Origin: Armatimonadota bacterium | GTDB taxonomy: Bacteria > Armatimonadota > Zipacnadia > Zipacnadales > FEN-943 | Direction: 5' to 3' | Assembly: GCA_026419655.1 (NCBI GenBank) | Contig: JANZZA010000443.1 | Location: 1-11,916 of the forward strand | Length of the DNA: 11,916 bases | Part shown: in pieces, positions 1-6,112 of the stretch | How positions within the stretch are numbered: position 1 is the first letter of the stretch | Layout of the letters: each line of letters starts with the position of its first letter | The notes under the pieces: generated by a model | Database searches by the model: none | The model's input: the letters and a program-made list of their open reading frames with translations, nothing else | Told to the model about the DNA's origin: nothing | Position numbers and translations under genes: made by a program

Positions 1-65
1 AAGTGCTCCGCATCGAAGGCGAGACGGTAAAGGTCTTCGGCATCATAATGGGGACCCTGTTCTAG
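1..65 (+). CDS. C-terminal end of an upstream gene (partial)
   Basis: An open frame enters from the left edge (codons in phase with base 3) and ends at TAG 63-65. It encodes the last 20 residues, VLRIEGETVKVFGIIMGTLF. The Val-Lys-Val-Phe-Gly-Ile-Ile-Met-Gly pattern weakly recalls the last beta-strands of LexA/S24-type peptidase domains (I-x-G-x-V-x-G), but 20 residues are too few to assign a family. It lies on the same strand as all other genes and ends about 120 bases before the first caspase-like gene, so it may or may not be co-transcribed with it. No start or domain can be given. Confidence 0.5.
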   Translation, partial: VLRIEGETVKVFGIIMGTLF

Positions 66-128
66 GTCTCGCCTCAAGTAAGGTCCTGCGGTAGCGTCAA
101 CGAGGCTCAACCGCGTGAGCAAGGGAAA

Positions 129-161
129 GCCGGGGCGCGGAGACCAGCTCCGCGCCCCGGC
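129..161 (+). promoter_or_regulatory. Perfect 14-bp inverted repeat just upstream of the first caspase gene
   Basis: Bases 129-142 (GCCGGGGCGCGGAG) are exactly complementary to 148-161, with a 5-nt loop ACCAG. The stem is almost all G-C. It is not followed by a T-run. It ends two bases before the AGAGGA ribosome binding sequence at 163-168, so in mRNA it would sit beside the translation start. It could be a 3' end for the upstream gene, an RNA-stabilising hairpin or a translational control element. The structure is seen directly; the role is inferred. Confidence 0.6.
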
Positions 162-185
162 CAGAGGAATGGAGTGTGTCGGCAG

Positions 186-2363
186 ATGTACCGCGCGGGG
201 AAGAACACAAGGGCGACCAGATTTATGCTGGTGTGCGCTGGGTCGTTGGTCCTTGGTACCGCGTGGAGCCCCGCACAGGGACAGATCGCGCGCAACCCCG
301 GCCTGGATACCACAGTCCAGGCAGTGACTACTGTGGAATGCTTGGTAGCTTCTCCCTTGGGGCAGTGGCTCGCTGTTGGTGCGGGCAATACCCTCGCGGT
401 CTGGCGAGTGGCATCCTGGCAGCCGGTTGCACAGGTGACGTTCCCCAGCGTTTGCCAAGCACTGGATTTTGAAGCAGCCGAGAGATGGCTCGCAGCAGGT
501 CTCAGAAACGGTTCCATCACGATACTGGATAGCTCCACCTGGCAAAAATCGGGTGAAGTTACCGGGCTGCGTGGGGCTGTCACTCAGGTGACCTTTTGCC
601 CGGGCGGCAAGGAACTTGTCGCGGCCACGTCGGCGGGAGAAGTAGTCCTGTGTAATGCCGTCACCGGAGAAGTCGTGTGGAAGACCAAGCCCCACGGGAA
701 AGCTGTCCACGGCTTTGGCATTGACCCCCGTACCCGCACCGTCTGCAGCATTGATGCCGGGGGCCAGCTTTCCTTTACGGACTGGTCCCTGGGAAAAGTC
801 AGCAAGAACGTAACCTTCCCCCTCATTCACGAAGTCTATAGCGCCGATTTTTGCAATTCGGCCCGGTTATGCTGTGTGGGGGCCAAGCGCCTTATCATGA
901 CCATCGGCGGCGGATTAATGGAAGAAGAGCGCATCCATGTGCTCGACTACGAAGGCAACACTGTGGCTGTGCTCCAGGGCGAGTATGACAGGTTCATAAG
1001 CCCGCTGGCTATTTCTGCCGACGGGGCTCTCGTGGCCGGCCCGTGCTATCGCGACCACCTCATCGTATGGGAGGTCGGCGCAGGGGCCGTGCGGGTGATC
1101 ATAGACAACATCCCGCCGCCGAAAGCGCTGACCTTTTCTGCGGGCGTGGGGCCGCTATATCTGGCGGCGGCGGTGAAGAATACGGTGCGAATTTTCGGGC
1201 TGGCGACAGGGGACATAGCCCCGCCCGTCCCGCCCATTCAGATTGTCGTGCTGTCCCCGAAGGAATTCGCCGGTGAGCGGGACATTGCGGTGGTGGCAGC
1301 GCCCGTGACGGTCGAAGGAGTAGTGGCGGCCCGCCAGCCAGTGGCGAAGCTACTGGCTAACGGCGCCGAGGTCCCCCTCCAGATGCCCTCGCCCGAAGTG
1401 ACGCGGCGATTTGTTACCCAAGGTACCGTGTGGGCCTTCCGCTGCTCCTGGGACCCTGAGCGGGATGAGGAACTTGTGCTCAAAGCAGAAACGGTGAACG
1501 GCCAAAGCGCCGAGAAAGTGCTCCGCAGGACGACGGGAAAGCCTACGCTTGCTTCAGCGGGGCGCGGCTGGGCAGTGGTAATCGGGGTATCAGAGTACGA
1601 GGACCCAAAGGTGAAAGACCTGCGCTTCTGCGACGAGGATGCTCAGGCCGTCTGGCAGCAGCTAACGGGCAGCGGTCGGGGAGGGTTTGAACCCAGGGAC
1701 GGCGAGCTCCTTACCACCAGCGGGTCGGCCAAAAAGCCCACGGCGGCCAATATCCGTGCCGCCCTGGAAAAGCTCTCCCAGGCCAGCACAGAAGACAGAG
1801 TTGTCTTTTTCTTCGCCGGGCATGGTTTCATAAACGGCGGTAAGGCCTACCTTGCAGGATGCGATTTGTCGCTGAAGGGGCCCACGGGGGCCGCGGGAGG
1901 GGAAGGGGCTATCGCGCAAAGCTTCGAGATTGGCGGTGGAGCAATAGAAATGGCTGAAGTGCGCCAGCGCCTTCAGGCCTGCCCGAGCCAGCATAAAATC
2001 ATCGTCGTTGACGCCTGCCACAGCGGTGGCATAGTTGAAGGAACGGCAGGCGAAATGAGCGCTATTTGGGCCAACGCCCTCTTCCAGGGTCGCGGCACCG
2101 CAATTCTGACAAGTTGCGATGTCTCCGAAAGCTCCTACGAGTTTGAAGAAATGCGCCACGGAGCCTTCTCCTACTGGCTCCTGGATGGCTTTGCCGGCAA
2201 GTCTGATAGAGACGGGGATGGCATCATCACGGCCCACGAGGCCTTTGTTTATGCTTCTGACCAGGTGCGCATGTGGGCGCAAAAACGCGGCTACCGGCAA
2301 ACCCCGCGCCTGCTTTATGACGTTGTCGAGGACATTCCGGTGCTCCGGGTCGCCAGGGGCTAA
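186..2363 (+). CDS. Exported beta-propeller/caspase-like (peptidase C14) protease
   Basis: The product has 725 residues. An N-terminal signal sequence (basic MYRAGKNTRATR, hydrophobic core FMLVCAGSLVLG, likely cleavage after AQG near residue 33) suggests export. Residues about 45-345 form WD40-like blades with recurring 'LAVWRV', 'ITILDS', 'LIVWEV', 'VRIFGL' strands. A beta-rich linker (about 350-450) follows, then a caspase-like domain from RGWAVVIGVSEYED to near the end. The catalytic His is H546 in FFFAGHG (bases 1821-1823) and the catalytic Cys is C611 in VVDACHSGG (2016-2018). Asp two before the Cys is typical of metacaspase/orthocaspase relatives, which favour basic P1 residues. Residues 674-685 (DRDGDGIITAHE) fit an EF-hand loop. 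ATG 186 follows GGAG at 171-174. GTG 174, 5 nt after AGAGGA, is an equally possible start that adds 4 residues. Substrate is unknown; the propeller is presumably a sensor or docking domain. Confidence 0.93.
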   Translation: MYRAGKNTRATRFMLVCAGSLVLGTAWSPAQGQIARNPGLDTTVQAVTTVECLVASPLGQWLAVGAGNTLAVWRVASWQPVAQVTFPSVCQALDFEAAERWLAAGLRNGSITILDSSTWQKSGEVTGLRGAVTQVTFCPGGKELVAATSAGEVVLCNAVTGEVVWKTKPHGKAVHGFGIDPRTRTVCSIDAGGQLSFTDWSLGKVSKNVTFPLIHEVYSADFCNSARLCCVGAKRLIMTIGGGLMEEERIHVLDYEGNTVAVLQGEYDRFISPLAISADGALVAGPCYRDHLIVWEVGAGAVRVIIDNIPPPKALTFSAGVGPLYLAAAVKNTVRIFGLATGDIAPPVPPIQIVVLSPKEFAGERDIAVVAAPVTVEGVVAARQPVAKLLANGAEVPLQMPSPEVTRRFVTQGTVWAFRCSWDPERDEELVLKAETVNGQSAEKVLRRTTGKPTLASAGRGWAVVIGVSEYEDPKVKDLRFCDEDAQAVWQQLTGSGRGGFEPRDGELLTTSGSAKKPTAANIRAALEKLSQASTEDRVVFFFAGHGFINGGKAYLAGCDLSLKGPTGAAGGEGAIAQSFEIGGGAIEMAEVRQRLQACPSQHKIIVVDACHSGGIVEGTAGEMSAIWANALFQGRGTAILTSCDVSESSYEFEEMRHGAFSYWLLDGFAGKSDRDGDGIITAHEAFVYASDQVRMWAQKRGYRQTPRLLYDVVEDIPVLRVARG

Positions 2364-2364
2364 A

Positions 2365-2454
2365 TACACAGCGCCAGGGTGCCCTGGAGGAAGAGGGCAA
2401 GGGCAAAGCGCCCTGGAGTAAGAACACAACACCGGGGTGCCCCGGGACCAGGAA
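2365..2454. repeat. Degenerate tandem repeat, 29-bp period, three units
   Basis: Directly after the stop of the propeller-caspase gene, three related cores begin at 2379 (GTGCCCTGGAGGAAGA), 2408 (GCGCCCTGGAGTAAGA) and 2437 (GTGCCCCGGGACCAGGA). They are 29 bases apart. The first and third units also contain short palindromes: CCAGGG-TG-CCCTGG at 2374-2387 and CCGGGG-TG-CCCCGG at 2432-2445. No coding frame is conserved across the units, because 29 is not a multiple of three. The location suggests a 3' untranslated or intergenic array; its function is unknown. Confidence 0.6.
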
Positions 2455-2856
2455 CAAGGTAAGTTTGTGGAGCCAGAAAGGGCGTCTGAGAGGTAGAGAC
2501 GGGACGGTGAAGGAAGAATGCGCCCGCTGTCTCCCTTCTCCTCGGGCACACCTTCTGCGAAACCGCGCCGTTGCAAAACAGTCCTTTTCGGACTGCGCTG
2601 TGCAGAAAATGTTGCTTTTGCGCCCCCAGGTCCCGCCTCCCACGGAAATCAGCCTGCGCAAGAGCAGGTTGTGCAACAGTCGCGCAAAAGTTACCTCTCA
2701 GGAGCAGGCTGCCATGTCTGCTGTCTTCTACTGGAGCCGTGCGGGACTGCTGTCCTGCTCTTGTCCCCACTCACTGAAACACTCCAGGGCGCACCAGCGA
2801 CCTAGTAGGTGAGGATGCCCAAGGGGCATAAAGCAAGCTTGCGGGAGGTGTTTTCC
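2455..2856. other. Intergenic spacer with no convincing gene
   Basis: About 400 bases separate the 29-bp repeat array from the chosen start of the next gene. Several overlapping frames of 68-149 codons stay open on both strands, but none has a family signature, and a hairpin-forming repeat element (2571-2595) lies inside them. Another motif, GTGCAACAGTCGCGCAAAAG near 2672-2691, faintly resembles that element. I see no RNA gene or clear promoter. Confidence 0.5.
2571..2595 (+). repeat. 25-nt interspersed element, copy 1, hairpin-forming
   Basis: It begins TTGCAAAACAGT (2571-2582) and ends GACTG. A second copy lies at 5600-5624, with 19 of 25 positions identical and the same length. In this copy CAGTCC (2579-2584) pairs perfectly with GGACTG (2590-2595) around the loop TTTTC. 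Both copies lie in spacers downstream of a caspase-like gene. Confidence 0.55.
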
Positions 2857-3471
2857 GTGCGTAGCAGGTGGGTTGCGATGTTTGCGTGGGCAGTAGTTGT
2901 GGGCATGGCACTGGGGGCTGTGCCGCTGTGGAAGGCCGGTAGCGAGGCCCAGGCCCAGTGGGTGAAGGTGCGGGAATGGAAGCAATGTGGACATTGTCGC
3001 CGGGAGGTGCCGATGAGTTCAAGGGCTGGGATGCACTGCCCGCATTGTGGAGCCTACTGGAAAGGCGAAGATGAGATCTGCCGGTATCTAACCGAACCGG
3101 GAGCGGAAAAGCCCTCTCGGGTACCCCGCCTCGGCGGCCCCACGGTCACCATTCGTTACGGAGATGAGACCTTCAAGGTCCCAGCGAAGACCGTAGGTGG
3201 GACGTTGATGGTGCCAGTGAGGACTTTTGAGAAGCTCGGCGCCGTCGTGGAGCAGACCAGTGACGGGATCGTGATTGGTCTGGACGAGACGGTGCTGCGG
3301 CTGTGGCCCGGGAAGCGCACCTACGAGGTCTGCGAAGGAGAGGTGTGTGGTGACCTTCTACCGGTCGCGCCGCGGATGGTCAGCGGGAGCCTCTATGTAC
3401 CGCTGCGGGCCATTGCGGAAGCTCTGGGCTTCTCCGTGGACTGGGAAGGCAGCCTCCTGGTCGCAGAGTGA
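2857..3471 (+). CDS. Secreted CxxC protein with copper-amine-oxidase-N-like (stalk) domain
   Basis: The product has 204 residues. The N-terminal VRSRWVAMFAWAVVVGMALG is a signal peptide or anchor, so the protein acts outside the cytoplasm. C44-x2-C47 and C61-x2-C64 (KQCGHC...MHCPHCG) form a zinc-ribbon-like cluster. Residues about 95-204 match the copper-amine-oxidase N-terminal domain family: a beta-rich stretch with the paired motifs 'LMVPVRTFEKLGAVVE' and 'LYVPLRAIAEALGFSVDW'. In this family the domain is usually a cell-surface or binding module, and the amine oxidase catalytic domain is absent here. GTG 2857 is chosen because GGGAGGTG (2843-2850) lies 6 nt upstream. GTG 2809 and ATG 2815 are in-frame alternatives that would lengthen the n-region. 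It sits between two exported caspase-like proteases, which may mean a shared surface role (inference). Confidence 0.88.
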   Translation: MRSRWVAMFAWAVVVGMALGAVPLWKAGSEAQAQWVKVREWKQCGHCRREVPMSSRAGMHCPHCGAYWKGEDEICRYLTEPGAEKPSRVPRLGGPTVTIRYGDETFKVPAKTVGGTLMVPVRTFEKLGAVVEQTSDGIVIGLDETVLRLWPGKRTYEVCEGEVCGDLLPVAPRMVSGSLYVPLRAIAEALGFSVDWEGSLLVAE

Positions 3472-3534
3472 CAAGTTACAGTCCTTCCAGGGACCGACGA
3501 AGGAAAATAGTATCGTGAAAAGTGTGTCAAAGGA

Positions 3535-3570
3535 GCCTGGGGGCAAAGGTTGCCACATTTGCCCCCAGGC
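3535..3570 (+). terminator. Strong hairpin downstream of the stalk-domain gene
   Basis: GCCTGGGGGCAAA at 3535-3547 pairs perfectly (13 bp) with TTTGCCCCCAGGC at 3558-3570 around a 10-nt loop. It begins about 64 bases after the TGA of the 2857-3471 gene. There is no T-run after it, so it is not a textbook intrinsic terminator. It could be a factor-assisted 3' end or an mRNA-stabilising hairpin. Confidence 0.45.
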
Positions 3571-3670
3571 CCAACCGGGGCAGGGGAAAACCAGGGTGCG
3601 TCCTGACCAGATACTGCCGGGGCCCACCAACCGGGCGGGAAACCCCCACAGCCGCCGCAAGATCGCCCAC

Positions 3671-3689
3671 AAGCCCGTACACCGGGCTT
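3671..3689. other. 7-bp inverted repeat in the spacer before the second caspase gene
   Basis: AAGCCCG (3671-3677) and CGGGCTT (3683-3689) are perfectly complementary with loop TACAC. It lies about 170 bases upstream of the next start and could be a second 3'-end hairpin or an operator. Apart from this and the 3535-3570 hairpin, I see nothing definite in the roughly 380-base spacer. Confidence 0.35.
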
Positions 3690-3855
3690 AAGCGGATGAG
3701 GCACAGCCGCCAGGGAAGGCGGCCCATCGAGGAAAAGGTGGCCGGATGCCGCCGTGGCAGGGGACTGGCTCAGATACGGCAGGGCTGGGGCGCCCCACGA
3801 GAACAGAAACATTAGCCGATGGGAGGGCCGCCGGGGGAAGCACAGGTCAGAGGCG

Positions 3856-5559
3856 GTGAAAGGTATGGCGCTGGCGCAGGTGTCGGTATGTCTATTTTTG
3901 GCGTGGCCGTGGATTATCGGACAAGTGGCGGATGGCCTGGCTGATGACGAGGTGGGCCTGTTGCGTGAAATTCAGCGCCAGGCGACTCTTGGGGACCTTG
4001 CCCTGACCGTCGTCGGCCGCCGCACAGCCTTTCGCGAAGGCGAGGAAATAAAATTTGAGGTTTCGTGCCGCCGGGACATGTACGTCACCCTTCTGGACTT
4101 CGGCACCAGTGGGGGAATAGTGGTGGTACTGCCCAACCGCTATTCCGGGCCGGTGCTGGTGCGTGCCGGACAGCGGCGCCTCGTACCCGCCAATGAAGAC
4201 GGCTTTCGGTACCTTGTTAGTGGGCCACCGGGCACCGAGCACGTGGTGGCCATCGGGAGTGTCGAGCCGATAAGAGGGCTTGAGGAAATAATAAGCAGGA
4301 CGAGCAAAGCAGCCGGTCCCTTCGGGATTGTGCCCACGGGGCAGCAACGCGGTTTTGTCATCTCAGTGCGGGATATTCTAGTGGTGCCGGCCGCCCAGCC
4401 AGCAAGGATGCCCTACGCCTTTGCCAAGTGCTCTTTTGTGGTCCTGGGGCCCCAAACCACCCCTACCCCACCGACGCTACAACAATCCCCGCAGCCAGCG
4501 CCGGGACAGCCGTCCGCACCTCAGCTCCCACCAGGGCAGCCGCCTCCGTCTCACGCGCCACCAGGGCAGCCATCCCCGCCCCCGATGCTACCTGGGGGGC
4601 CGTCTGCGCCCCCGCCCGGGACCCAGGCTAATCCGCCGCAGCCCGGTGAGCCTTCTGCTTCTCAGCCTGGTCTCCAGGCTCCCCCGGAACCTGAGCCGGC
4701 CCTTCCTGCCCCCGAGCCACCTCTCCTGGCCGGCGCTCCCCAGCCGGGCAGAGCCAACCGCTGGGCCGTGGCCCTCGGCATAAGCCGATACCGCGATAGA
4801 AGACTGCTGTTTGCCGCGGCCGACGCCAAACTCTTCGCCGACAAGGCCGCCGAGCTGCTTAACGTGCCAAAGGAGCACATAGTCCTGCTCACCGACGCCC
4901 AGGCCACCTGCGACGCCGTGCGCGACGCCTTTGCCCGCATCTCCAAACGGGCCGACCGGCGCGACCGCCTGTACGTGTTCTTCAGCGGCCACGGCGTTCG
5001 ATTGCAGGATGACGATGGCGACGAAGCTGACAGTTTTGATGAGGCCTTGCTCCTGCAGGACGCCCCCCTGCGCGATGATGAGTTCTATCTGCTCTGCAAC
5101 CAGACCTGGTGCACTGAACGGGTATTGTTTCTGGACTGCTGCTATGCCGGGGGCGCGGCCCGCGGCATAAAAGGGATTGGAGAACCGCCCGAGGCTAATC
5201 TTCTTCCCTTGCTTGACCATTTCGATTTTGGCGAGAAGCCGCCATCCGTCGGGACGCGGGACCTGGAGGAGACCGCAGGCGCCCCTGGCCAGGTTGTACT
5301 GGCAGCCAGTAAGCCCGATCAGGTCTCCTGGGAAGACCGCCGGATTCGCCATGGAGTCTTCACTTATTACGTCTCCAAGGGCCTGGCTGGCGACGCCGAC
5401 GAAGACCGAAATGGGGTTATCCTCGTCGAAGAACTGTACGCCTTTCTGCGCCACACCATCCCCAACCACGTGGCCCAAATGCCAGGCGTGCAACAGACAA
5501 TGGTGCAGGAGCCGGTGCTGGTGGGCCGACCTCTTCCTGGCATGCGCATCAGGCCGTAG
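3856..5559 (+). CDS. Exported DUF4384 / Pro-rich / metacaspase-like protease
   Basis: The product has 567 residues. The signal peptide is VKGMALAQVSVCLFLAWPWIIGQVADG. Residues about 46-200 match DUF4384 ('FREGEEIKFEV', 'VVVLPNR', a late 'YAFAKCSFVV'), a module often joined to bacterial proteases and kinases. Residues about 201-300 are a Pro/Gln/Ala-rich linker. The caspase domain runs from NRWAVALGISRYRD to the end. Catalytic His is H379 in FFSGHG (4990-4992) and catalytic Cys is C429 in LDCCYAGG (5140-5142). Residues 385-396 (DDDGDEADSFDE) and DDE 407-409 match the acidic, calcium-binding region of type I metacaspases. Residues 515-526 (DEDRNGVILVEE) fit an EF-hand loop. GTG 3856 gives a Lys in the signal n-region; ATG 3865, with GGTGA 5 nt upstream, and GTG 3754 are alternatives. 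The usual His after the Cys is Tyr here. Substrate unknown. Confidence 0.92.
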   Translation: MKGMALAQVSVCLFLAWPWIIGQVADGLADDEVGLLREIQRQATLGDLALTVVGRRTAFREGEEIKFEVSCRRDMYVTLLDFGTSGGIVVVLPNRYSGPVLVRAGQRRLVPANEDGFRYLVSGPPGTEHVVAIGSVEPIRGLEEIISRTSKAAGPFGIVPTGQQRGFVISVRDILVVPAAQPARMPYAFAKCSFVVLGPQTTPTPPTLQQSPQPAPGQPSAPQLPPGQPPPSHAPPGQPSPPPMLPGGPSAPPPGTQANPPQPGEPSASQPGLQAPPEPEPALPAPEPPLLAGAPQPGRANRWAVALGISRYRDRRLLFAAADAKLFADKAAELLNVPKEHIVLLTDAQATCDAVRDAFARISKRADRRDRLYVFFSGHGVRLQDDDGDEADSFDEALLLQDAPLRDDEFYLLCNQTWCTERVLFLDCCYAGGAARGIKGIGEPPEANLLPLLDHFDFGEKPPSVGTRDLEETAGAPGQVVLAASKPDQVSWEDRRIRHGVFTYYVSKGLAGDADEDRNGVILVEELYAFLRHTIPNHVAQMPGVQQTMVQEPVLVGRPLPGMRIRP

Positions 5560-5599
5560 GGCACTCGCGGCCTAATAGGACGCTTCTACCGGGCCACTA

Positions 5600-5624
5600 T
5601 TGCAAAACAGTATTTCCACGACTG
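5600..5624 (+). repeat. 25-nt interspersed element, copy 2
   Basis: It shares TTGCAAAACAGT and the terminal GACTG with the copy at 2571-2595 and is the same length. The middle differs, so only the outer CAGT/ACTG pairing is kept. It lies about 40 bases after the stop of the DUF4384-caspase gene. A shorter fragment, GTTGCAAAAGCC, occurs near 5700. Confidence 0.5.
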
Positions 5625-5725
5625 ACTCGCCCCTACCCAGTACAACTCGCTGTCACAAACCTGTCCCGTCCACGTACTGGCAGCTACGTCCATGAGGGGG
5701 TTGCAAAAGCCACCCTTGGGAGCGC

Positions 5726-5742
5726 CCCTTGAAAAGGGTTTT
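5726..5742 (+). terminator. Short hairpin followed by TTTT
   Basis: CCCTT (5726-5730) pairs with AAGGG (5734-5738) around GAA, followed by TTTT at 5739-5742. The stem is short, so it would be weak alone, but it lies downstream of the protease gene and about 65 bases before a longer hairpin of the same kind. Confidence 0.3.
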
Positions 5743-5751
5743 CCCCGTGAC

Positions 5752-5917
5752 GTCTTTCCCTGCCCAAAGGGATTGCGTCGGGTGCTCCTTATCTGCTCAA
5801 AAACCCTCCCCAGGGTTTTCTTCGCAGGTGAAAAGCAGGCGTCCCCGGCCATTCTTCGCTACTGAACAGATTCCCCCAAGGCCTTCTTCGCTGGTAACAG
5901 AGATTGCTCCCAACGCT
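5752..5917. repeat. Degenerate tandem repeat, alternating 34/32-bp spacing, about five units
   Basis: The core TTCTTCGC occurs exactly at 5818, 5852 and 5884. Each core is followed by a similar stretch (GGTGAAAAG, ACTGAACAG, GGTAACAG) and a C-rich end (TCCCC). Weaker matching units start near 5752 and 5786, giving spacings of 34, 32, 34 and 32. The spacing is not a multiple of three and the minus-strand frames break between units, so it is not a coding repeat. It is too divergent for a CRISPR array. Confidence 0.5.
5800..5819 (+). terminator. Intrinsic-terminator-like hairpin with T-run
   Basis: AAAACCCT (5800-5807) pairs perfectly with AGGGTTTT (5812-5819) around CCCC. On the + strand the GC part is followed by TTTTC, and the mirrored A-run means it could also act on the other strand. 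It lies about 240 bases after the protease gene and 290 bases before the membrane-protein gene, so it may separate the two transcription units. It is also part of the 34/32-bp repeat array. Confidence 0.4.
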
Positions 5918-5963
5918 TCTGCCCAAACTTCTCGAGAGTAGACGCGGCGACTCCTGCGTACTC

Positions 5964-5980
5964 TGCTGCCTTCGGCGGCA
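5964..5980. promoter_or_regulatory. 7-bp hairpin followed by an A/T tract
   Basis: TGCTGCC (5964-5970) pairs with GGCGGCA (5974-5980), with one G-T pair and loop TTC. It is followed by AAGAAAAAAATTTTT (about 5980-5994), the most A/T-rich stretch in this spacer. It lies about 120 bases upstream of the membrane-protein gene. It might be part of a promoter region or a 3' end; no clear -10/-35 pair can be read. Confidence 0.25.
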
Positions 5981-6112
5981 AGAAAAAAATTTTTGCCCGC
6001 GCCTGCAACACATTTCGGACGTGCAGCGACTTAACAGATGGGAGGCAGCCATACGCCACGGAGTGCAAGCGCAAGCTGTCCCCGATGCACGCCTGGACAG
6101 GAGACACGTGAG

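Noticed and set aside
1662..2576. Long minus-strand open frame (304 codons) across the propeller-caspase gene
   Set aside because: It is antisense to a clear protease domain and has no family signature; in GC-rich DNA such antisense frames are common.
2518..2805. Plus-strand 95-codon frame in the spacer before the stalk-domain gene
   Set aside because: Several frames on both strands stay open here, it has no motif, and the hairpin-forming repeat element lies inside it.
4588..5493. Minus-strand open frame (301 codons) opposite the DUF4384-caspase gene
   Set aside because: It mirrors the codon pattern of the real gene and contains no recognisable domain.
5586..5852. Minus-strand 88-codon frame over the repeat spacer
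   Set aside because: It reads the 34/32-bp repeats in shifting phases and gives a basic peptide with no motif.
5752..5917. CRISPR array
   Set aside because: Units are strongly diverged, the spacing is only 32-34 bp in total so there is no room for separate spacers, and no cas genes are present.
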